This document shows, one piece after another, positions 58,093 through 64,000 of a DNA stretch of 64,000 nucleotides (the first letter of the stretch is position 1; every line of letters starts with the position of its first letter). The notes under the pieces were generated by a model. It had not been told where the DNA came from. It saw only the letters and a list, made by a program, of their open reading frames with translations, and did not search any database. The position numbers and the translations under genes were made by a program. The stretch comes from Nostoc sp. RI_552 (GTDB lineage: Bacteria; Cyanobacteriota; Cyanobacteriia; Cyanobacteriales; Nostocaceae): contig WGNO01000007.1 in assembly GCA_016124525.1 (NCBI GenBank), positions 94,164 through 158,163 on the forward strand, read 5' to 3'.

Positions 58093-59127
58093 ATGTCGAT
58101 ATACAAAGCTTCTAGCAGCAAAATTAGTTACCCAAAAAGCATTAAAGAACGCTTGCAAATCCAGGGTTTGACTGCAACGGATGAAATGGTTAGGTCTGGT
58201 GCTGGAACTGATGTGATTAAGGGATTAACTGCAACACCCAAAACCCTGACTCCCTGCTACTTTTATGATGATCTTGGGTCTGAGCTGTTTGAGCAAATTT
58301 GTGAATTACCAGAATATTACGTAACACGTACAGAAACGAAAATTTTACAGCAGTGCGCCGGTGAAATTGCCAGAATCACCGGACCTTGTGAGTTGGTAGA
58401 ATTGGGTAGTGGTAGCTCCACCAAAACCAGAATTATACTAGATGCGTACCAGCAACTAGGCTACCCCATGGTGTATGTACCCATTGATGTGAGTGCGGGG
58501 ATATTAGAAAGTAGTGCTAGGCAGCTGTTGGCAGATTATCCTTCTTTGGAAGTTCATGCTCTTGCAGGGACTTATGAATTGGCCCTTGGAAAAATCCTAC
58601 CATCCCAATTACCCAGTCGGATCATTGTTTTTATCGGCAGTACTTTAGGTAATCTGCACCCCGAAGAGTGTAATGTCTTTTTGTCTGAAATTACAAATTC
58701 TCTGCAAGTAGGTGAATATTTCTTGTTGGGCATAGATTTACAAAAGCCAAAACATATCTTGGAACCAGCTTATAACGATAGCCAAGGTGTAACGGCAACC
58801 TTTAACCTCAATATTTTGACACATCTCAATCGCCGATTTGACGGTAATTTTGACACGACGCAGTTTGAACACTGGGCGTTTTATAACGAAACAGACCATC
58901 AAATAGAAATGCATTTACGCAGTTTGCAATGGCAGACCGTGGAATTAGGCGCTCTCAATGTTCAGGTTAATTTTGCTCCGGGGGAAACTATCCGCACTGA
59001 AATTTCTCGTAAATTTCAACTCAACACCATGACACAGCAACTTACTGCACAGGGTTTAGTACCACTCCAAGTATGGACTGATGCTAATGAGTGGTTTGGT
59101 TTATTGCTGTGTCAGTTGCAAGGATAG
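58093..59127 (+). CDS. egtD: L-histidine N-alpha-methyltransferase EgtD
   Basis: The 344-residue SAM enzyme trimethylates histidine to hercynine, the first committed step to ergothioneine. CYFYDDLGSELFEQICELPEYYVTRTE is the family N-terminal block, then ELGSGSSTKTRIILDA (SAM motif I), VYVPIDVSAGIL, FIGSTLGNLHPEE and LGIDLQKP. GGAGGT lies 6 bp before the ATG. It follows egtB by 204 bp on the same strand. The spacer holds no gene. Confidence 0.93.
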   Translation: MSIYKASSSKISYPKSIKERLQIQGLTATDEMVRSGAGTDVIKGLTATPKTLTPCYFYDDLGSELFEQICELPEYYVTRTETKILQQCAGEIARITGPCELVELGSGSSTKTRIILDAYQQLGYPMVYVPIDVSAGILESSARQLLADYPSLEVHALAGTYELALGKILPSQLPSRIIVFIGSTLGNLHPEECNVFLSEITNSLQVGEYFLLGIDLQKPKHILEPAYNDSQGVTATFNLNILTHLNRRFDGNFDTTQFEHWAFYNETDHQIEMHLRSLQWQTVELGALNVQVNFAPGETIRTEISRKFQLNTMTQQLTAQGLVPLQVWTDANEWFGLLLCQLQG

Positions 59128-59299
59128 TTTTTTGCCGAGGGGATAAGGGGAAAGAATGTAACAATAGGTAGCGGTATTTCCCCCCCTTGTTTTTTTCGGT
59201 GATTTTGCTGTAACTTTGCCAAAGGATACAAAAAAATGTGCAAATTTTTGCCAAGATAATAGTATTATTTTCCAAAAATTCCAATTGGCAATAATCGGC

Positions 59300-60049
59300 A
59301 TGAGCGAAAAAATAATCGAAAGCAACGGAAAAGGTTTTCTCGTTTTAATTTTGCCAATCTCGTTTTTGATCATTTTCCTGGTTGCTACGTGGAAAGTTTT
59401 ACTGGCAGTCTTGGTGCTAGTGATTATTTTTCAACTTTGGCAACAATACCAATGGCAAAAGTGGTGTGGGCAAGTTGATCCCGTTTTCCATGAAATGATT
59501 CGGGAAAATCAAGGTAAGATTACCCCCATGGATTTAGCCATGAAAGGCTATTTGTCTGGAACAACGGCAAAACGGTACTTAGATGCTAAGGCTAATGAAT
59601 TTGGTGGTTATATCCAGAAGACACAAGAAGGAGGTGAGGTTTATTACTTTATAACTGCCAGTACTCTTGGGGATATCTTTGATAGCAGTGAACCGCCGGA
59701 AGAACTTTCTACTCAACCATTGAATACAACTGCGACATTGGGGGAAGCACAGTGGCAAAAGCAATCTCTTTTAGCACCACCACCACCCCAGCCTGTGGAG
59801 TCAGCACCCCAAAGCGAAGCACCACCACCACCCCACCAGAAGGTTAAGCAATCCCTAGAACAGCAGTTACTTTTTGGTTCTCTGATTCAGTCAGAACTAG
59901 CCAAGCGGCTAAATGTTTATTCCAGCACAGTGTACAAACGCCGTAATGACCCAGATTTTTCAGAGTGGTGTCGTAACAAAGACCCTGATGGTATCGCCTG
60001 GATGTACTCAGAAAAAACTAAGGAGTTTTTTCCGGTGGAAGAAGACTAA
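59300..60049 (+). CDS. Membrane-anchored protein with two HTH-like segments
   Basis: I start at ATG 59300 (MSEKIIESNGKGF); upstream in-frame codons run through the egtD 3' spacer. The 249-residue protein has a long hydrophobic stretch (~15-48, possibly two short helices). A first HTH-like unit follows (~73-118: MDLAMKGYLSGTTAKRYLDA ... GGEVYYF), then a Pro/Gln-rich linker (~150-185) and a second HTH-like unit (LIQSELAKRLNVYSSTVYKRRN, ending SEKTKEFFPVEED). I do not recognise a named family. A membrane-tethered DNA- or RNA-binding regulator is a reasonable guess but unproven. Confidence 0.6.
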   Translation: MSEKIIESNGKGFLVLILPISFLIIFLVATWKVLLAVLVLVIIFQLWQQYQWQKWCGQVDPVFHEMIRENQGKITPMDLAMKGYLSGTTAKRYLDAKANEFGGYIQKTQEGGEVYYFITASTLGDIFDSSEPPEELSTQPLNTTATLGEAQWQKQSLLAPPPPQPVESAPQSEAPPPPHQKVKQSLEQQLLFGSLIQSELAKRLNVYSSTVYKRRNDPDFSEWCRNKDPDGIAWMYSEKTKEFFPVEED

Positions 60050-60052
60050 AAA

Positions 60053-61183
60053 TTATTTTTTTACGTCCCTACCTAGGGCTTCCGTGATGGAATTGAACTG
60101 ATTTTTTTCCAGTTGTAAAAGTAAACCTGCAAGAATTCGGCGTACCATCATCGGGCCTTGGTAAATCCACCCTGTATATACTTGTATTAAACTTGCACCA
60201 GCAGTGATTTTTTCCCAAGCGTCTTCAGGGGTAAAAATGCCACCAACACCAATAATGGGGATTTTACCTTGGGTTTGCTGCCAAATAAACCGAATTACTT
60301 CTGTAGAGCGCTGGCGTAATGGCGCACCGCTAATTCCACCTGGTTCTTCCTGGGGTGATTTACCTGTTTGGTCAATTACTTGAGTTTTCAATCCTTCACG
60401 TCGGATAGTTGTGTTGGTGGCAATAATTCCTGCTAGTTGGTAAGTTTTGGCTAAGGTAATAATATCGTCAATGGCTTCCCATTCTAAATCTGGTGCAATT
60501 TTCACAAGCATAGGCTTTTGTGAAGAATTTTCTTGCTGTAATAAATCTAAAATAGAACCGAGCATCACAGCATCTTGCAGCGATCGCAACCCTGGAGTAT
60601 TGGGAGAAGAAACATTAACCACAAAATAGTCACCCAAGTCCTTGAGTAAGCGAAAACTATCAAGATAGTCTTTCGCTGCTTCCTCTAGGGGTGTCACCTT
60701 GGATTTGCCTAAATTTATCCCTACGGGAATTGTTCGCCCTAAATCTTGGTAATCTGTGCTTAGTCTGGTAGCCATTGCTGCAGCACCACTATTATTAAAG
60801 CCCATGCGATTGAGAGCAGCTTGATCCAATGGTAAGCGAAATAACCGCGGACGGGGGTTTCCTGGTTGGGGTACAAAAGTCACAGTTCCTAATTCTGCAA
60901 AACCAAAACCCAGACTAGACCAAATTTTTAGCCCCACTCCATCCTTATCAAAACCCGCTGCTAACCCCAAAGGGTTGGGAAACCTTAGCCCCCATAAATT
61001 TTGTTCTAAGCGTGGGTCTTGCAGACAAAAGGACTGCTGTAAACGTTGATTAACCCAGTGAGCAGAAGGGTTGCTAGTGTGTGAAAGCCAGCTTAAAGTA
61101 CTAATAGTTTGCTGATGTAACCACTCTGGGTCAGCCTTGATGACATTAAACAATACTGGACGAATTGCTTGGTAAAAATCCAT
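60053..61183 (-). CDS. pyrD: Dihydroorotate dehydrogenase (quinone), class 2
   Basis: The 376-residue FMN enzyme oxidises dihydroorotate to orotate in pyrimidine synthesis, passing electrons to the quinone pool at the membrane. The N-terminal helix region [23 protein letters not shown] marks class 2. [62 protein letters not shown] (catalytic Ser), IATNTTIRR and [17 protein letters not shown] are the family blocks. It converges on the HTH-like gene with 3 bp between stops. Confidence 0.95.
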   Translation of the reverse strand: MDFYQAIRPVLFNVIKADPEWLHQQTISTLSWLSHTSNPSAHWVNQRLQQSFCLQDPRLEQNLWGLRFPNPLGLAAGFDKDGVGLKIWSSLGFGFAELGTVTFVPQPGNPRPRLFRLPLDQAALNRMGFNNSGAAAMATRLSTDYQDLGRTIPVGINLGKSKVTPLEEAAKDYLDSFRLLKDLGDYFVVNVSSPNTPGLRSLQDAVMLGSILDLLQQENSSQKPMLVKIAPDLEWEAIDDIITLAKTYQLAGIIATNTTIRREGLKTQVIDQTGKSPQEEPGGISGAPLRQRSTEVIRFIWQQTQGKIPIIGVGGIFTPEDAWEKITAGASLIQVYTGWIYQGPMMVRRILAGLLLQLEKNQFNSITEALGRDVKK

Positions 61184-61305
61184 TGTCGGTTTTACTTGAG
61201 GGAAGAGGGAACGGAAAATGGGGAATGGGGAACAGGTGGAAAAAATTTTAATTTTCGATTTTTTTAATAGTACTAATAATCATTGGGCTTTCCTCTTTTA
61301 AGAAG

Positions 61306-61609
61306 TTAAGAATCATTATCTTTTTCTGTGCATAATCCTACATGCTCTGATAAAATTAGGTGGTTTTCTAATTCATTAACTGACCCTTGGGCTATGTTTA
61401 GAAATCTTACATATTCTCCTTTATATCGTCCTCCATATCCTTCAGCTATATTAGCTGGAATAGATACTGCACTTCTTCTGATTTGTTGAACCATAGCACA
61501 TAACTCATCTTTGGGAAAAAGTTTAGTTAGGAAATAGCATCTTTCATTCAGTGATATCCATGCCTTTTTGCCAAATCGTTAACTCTTTAAAGTCATTAAT
61601 ATCTGACAT
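61306..61609 (-). pseudogene. Frameshifted four-helix-bundle (23S rRNA IVP-like) protein
   Basis: From ATG 61609 the frame reads MSDINDFKELTIWQKGMDIT and stops. In another frame ERCYFLTKLFPKDELCAMVQ continues into QIRRSAVSIPANIAEGYGG and RYKGEYVRFLNIAQGSVNEL, the signature of four-helix-bundle proteins first seen in 23S rRNA intervening sequences. The end (LCTEKDNDS) is also short of the usual ~120 residues. One frameshift near 61540 and a truncated C-terminus make it non-functional; the downstream piece alone (61306-61494) is open. Confidence 0.72.
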
Positions 61610-61666
61610 TCTTCCCATTCCCCGTTATTAACTATTTTCTCCCATAAAAGTAATTAAGGATGAAAC

Positions 61667-62059
61667 ATGGACCCTATTTCTATGATTATTGCTGCTTTAA
61701 GCGCCGGTGCTGTGGCTGCTAGTAAAGATACTGCTGAGAAAGCAGTTAGAGATACCTATGAAGGGTTAAAAACCTTAATTAAAAAGAGGTTTGCTGACCA
61801 GGGTAAAGAAGATGATAGTAATATTATAGACAAGTACGAGAAAAAGCTAGAATCACCAGCATTTAAGGAATTACTCAAAGAAGAGTTAACTAATTTGAGT
61901 GCACAGCAGGATGATAAAATTATCGAGTTAGCAAAAAAATTACTGAACCAGGGAGAAGCTGAAGAACCGACAGCATCTAAGTATAATACGGTCTTTCAAG
62001 GAGAAGTGAAGGGGGCGCAAATAGGGGATGACAACACACAGAACAATACATTTACCTAA
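61667..62059 (+). CDS. Small putative cell-death effector with C-terminal amyloid-signalling-like motif
   Basis: The 130-residue protein has a hydrophobic, small-residue-rich N-terminal helix (DPISMIIAALSAGAVAAS, residues 2-19), then charged helices (KDTAEKAVRDTYEGLKTLIK; IIDKYEKKLESPAFKELLK). The tail at 106-130 is Y-N-T-V-F-Q-G-E-V-K-G-A-Q-I-G-D-D-N-T-Q, then NNTFT. The N-terminal design recalls Bell domains, bacterial analogues of fungal HeLo/HELL pore-forming domains. The tail recalls the bacterial amyloid-signalling (BASS, RHIM-like V/I-Q-I/V-G-x-x-N) motifs. AAGGA precedes the ATG. The next gene opens with a matching motif. Confidence 0.78.
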   Translation: MDPISMIIAALSAGAVAASKDTAEKAVRDTYEGLKTLIKKRFADQGKEDDSNIIDKYEKKLESPAFKELLKEELTNLSAQQDDKIIELAKKLLNQGEAEEPTASKYNTVFQGEVKGAQIGDDNTQNNTFT

Positions 62060-62088
62060 CTATATTTACTTAAAAGTCGAGTAATTCA

Positions 62089-64000
62089 GTGGATCAAACA
62101 AGTTCTCAATATCATTCACCCTTTGAACAAGAAGTCAAAAGTGCTGTGGTTGGAGAACATAATGTTATTTACAACTACTTCTACTACAGAGAACAAGTCA
62201 ACCCCCCAAGGCCATCCAGCCCAGATGATGACCATCTCCCTTGTCCCTATCAAGGCTTATTTCACTTTGGACCAGAGGAAGCAGATTTTTTCTTTGGGCG
62301 GGAAATATTTATTGAACAACTGTACACTGCTACACAAACCCGTAAATTTATCCCCTTACTGGGTGCATCAGGTAGCGGTAAATCCTCAGTAGTTTTAGCG
62401 GGATTAGTACCTAGGTTACAAAAACAAGGTCATTGGCAATTTACCCACTTTCGCCCTGGTTCGGAGCCATTCCGTGAGCTAGCATTAGCATTAGTTCCAC
62501 TTTATACCCCAGAATTAAACGCCACAGAAAAAATAGCCCAAGGGCGCACCTTAGCCACATACCTAGAACAAGGCACCATCAGTTTATCCGATGTTTTCGC
62601 CCAAATTCAGCAGAACCACCCGACTCATCGGGTGTTACTCATAGCAGACCAATTTGAAGAAATTTATACCCTATGTCCCCAGCAAGAAATTCGCCATCAG
62701 TTTTTAGATTGCCTACTAGCTAGTTTAACAAAACCTAGTTCCCAGATGGTTTTAGTCACCACCATGCGGGCGGACTTCCTGGCCAATGCTCTATCCTATC
62801 GTCCCTTTGCCGATGTTTTGCAAAATGCTGACCTGAAAATTGCCGCCATGAACCGGGAGGAACTCACACAGGTGATTACCAAACCGGCTGAGAAATTAGG
62901 AGTATCCTTTGAGGGGGGACTAGTAAAAAGAATTTTAGATGATGTAGCAGACCAGCCAGGAAATTTACCATTACTAGAGTTTGCCCTAACACAGTTGTGG
63001 AACCAGCGCCTGGGTAAACAATTAACTCACAGCATTTATGAAGCAATTGGGGAAGTAGAGGGAGCATTAGCTCGCTATGCAGATGAGAAATATGGCAACT
63101 TGACAGCAGCACAAAAAGAAAAAGTCCAGCGGATTTTTATTCAACTAGTACGCCCAGGGGAGGGAGCGGAAGACACAAGACGCATAGCAGTGAAAGCAGA
63201 AATGGGGGAAGAAAGTTGGTTGTTAGTCAAAGAATTGGCAGATGCGCGGTTAGTGGTGACTAGTCGTAACGTCACCGCACAAGAAACAGTGGAAGTAGTC
63301 CATGAGGCGTTAATTCGTAACTGGGGAGAACTGCGGACATGGATAGATAGTAACCGGGAGTTTAGAGCCTGGCAAGAAAGACTCAGAGCCGCCAAGGAAC
63401 AATGGAAAGCCATGGATAAAGATCCTGGTTCATTGTTGCGTGGGGCTGCACTAGCCCAAGCCCAGGAAAAACTACAAGAGCGCCCAGAGGATTTAATTGA
63501 TGAGCAAGAGTTTATTAACCAGAGTATTCAAGAACAAAGCCGTCGGGAAAAACGGGAAATCACCACTGCTTGGGGAATTGCGGCGGGTTCCTTAGTAGCA
63601 GTGGTGGTCAGTATTGCCTTGGGTCTAACAGCTATGGAACAAAGGAACAAAGCGGAACTAAATGAAGCCGAATCTCTGGGGCGGTATAGCTTGTCTCTGT
63701 TTAAAGAACATAATCAGTTAATGGCCATGGTCAAGGCTATTAGAGCCGGGAAAATCCTTCAGAATAGAAAGGGAAATTATCCCCAGGTAATTGCTGCATT
63801 ACAAAATATTTTTTACGCCAGCCAGCGCCATTCCTGGAAAGGGCATAATAGCTGGGTTCGGAGCGTCATTATCAGCCCCGACGGCAAAACCTTGGCTTCT
63901 GGGAGTGGGGACAAAACCATTAAAATCTGGGATGTAGGTACGGGAGACCTAATCCGCACCCTGGAGGGGCATAATAGCCTGGTTTACAGCGTCATTATCA
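62089..64000 (+). CDS. nSTAND-type NTPase with WD40 repeats, C-terminus outside the window
   Basis: The GTG at 62089 has an in-frame stop just upstream; 637 codons are seen. Residues ~7-31 (Y-H-S-P-F-E-Q-E-V-K-S-A-V-V-G-E-H-N) mirror the tail of the preceding protein. Next come CPYQGLFHFGPEEADFFFGR, Walker A GASGSGKSS (92-100), Walker B HRVLLIADQFEEIY, TMRADFL and winged-helix-like VVHEALIRNWGELRTWI. A membrane-type hydrophobic segment (~495-515) and a linker precede WD40 repeats starting near 583 (WKGHNSWVRS, SPDGKTLASGSGDKTIKIWD). This is an NLR-like receptor: WD40 sensing, NTPase switching and motif-based signalling to the effector. Confidence 0.9.
   Translation, partial: MDQTSSQYHSPFEQEVKSAVVGEHNVIYNYFYYREQVNPPRPSSPDDDHLPCPYQGLFHFGPEEADFFFGREIFIEQLYTATQTRKFIPLLGASGSGKSSVVLAGLVPRLQKQGHWQFTHFRPGSEPFRELALALVPLYTPELNATEKIAQGRTLATYLEQGTISLSDVFAQIQQNHPTHRVLLIADQFEEIYTLCPQQEIRHQFLDCLLASLTKPSSQMVLVTTMRADFLANALSYRPFADVLQNADLKIAAMNREELTQVITKPAEKLGVSFEGGLVKRILDDVADQPGNLPLLEFALTQLWNQRLGKQLTHSIYEAIGEVEGALARYADEKYGNLTAAQKEKVQRIFIQLVRPGEGAEDTRRIAVKAEMGEESWLLVKELADARLVVTSRNVTAQETVEVVHEALIRNWGELRTWIDSNREFRAWQERLRAAKEQWKAMDKDPGSLLRGAALAQAQEKLQERPEDLIDEQEFINQSIQEQSRREKREITTAWGIAAGSLVAVVVSIALGLTAMEQRNKAELNEAESLGRYSLSLFKEHNQLMAMVKAIRAGKILQNRKGNYPQVIAALQNIFYASQRHSWKGHNSWVRSVIISPDGKTLASGSGDKTIKIWDVGTGDLIRTLEGHNSLVYSVII

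Overview
The window is cyanobacterial chromosome, most likely from a filamentous, heterocyst-forming (Nostocales-type) species. It carries photosystem II genes (psbB, psbT, psb30, a PsbP homologue), pcyA for bilins, acsF for chlorophyll, a DevBCA-type exporter and a GAF-GAF-PAS adenylate cyclase that matches Anabaena CyaB1 in length and active-site numbering. More than ten copies of the cyanobacterial octamer GCGATCGC are scattered through it. The sequence is AT-rich, and I recognised no rRNA, tRNA or CRISPR array.

Layout. 1-5.3 kb: partial polysaccharide deacetylase, recJ, psb30, a YkgJ-type Cys-cluster protein, two half-size GDT1/UPF0016 cation exporters. 5.6-16.9 kb: cyaB1, a HAD phosphatase, devB-devC-devA, pcyA, a PEP-CTERM protein, maf, psbP. 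17.2-21.3 kb: a J-domain protein, an iron-siderophore-type ABC importer (two permeases and an ATPase), a MoaD-like protein. 21.3-26.0 kb: a methyltransferase, then a complete phosphite uptake and oxidation operon (ptxA-ptxB-ptxC-ptxD) behind 11-bp-phased Pho-box-like repeats. 26.2-32.6 kb: two DUF2267 proteins, thrC plus a MoaD/ThiS-like protein, a DUF2996 protein, a TM2-domain gene with an in-frame slippery heptamer, acsF. 32.7-43 kb: a coiled-coil protein, mnmG, a double-PPK2 phosphotransferase, a response regulator, hisC, a GNAT enzyme, with IS200/IS605 remnants between them. 43.6-47.5 kb: arsenosugar genes arsM and arsS flanking a broken PiT phosphate transporter, a methyltransferase, a HAD protein. 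47.7-50.9 kb: rpsA, psbT, psbB. 51.8-55.8 kb: an oligopeptide-type ABC binding protein and permease, then a 5'-truncated P-type ATPase. 55.9-59.1 kb: ergothioneine genes egtC-egtB-egtD. 59.3-64 kb: a membrane-anchored HTH-like protein, pyrD, a broken four-helix-bundle gene, and a two-gene module in which a small predicted effector and an NTPase-WD40 receptor share a matching C-/N-terminal motif.

How the genes connect. Phosphorus and arsenic handling recur: phosphite acquisition, a polyphosphate kinase, and arsenic methylation with a decayed phosphate carrier between its genes. The most exciting system is at the right end. The small protein (61667-62059) ends in a Gly/Asn-rich motif that aligns without gaps to the N-terminus of the adjacent nSTAND-WD40 protein. 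This is the arrangement expected for an amyloid-signalling, NLR-like cell-death or defence pair.

Mobile-element debris is frequent but decayed: two TnpB fragments, one TnpA fragment, a probable group II intron tail, and a dispersed ~98-bp repeat present twice. Several genes look broken (PiT transporter, four-helix-bundle protein, P-type ATPase).
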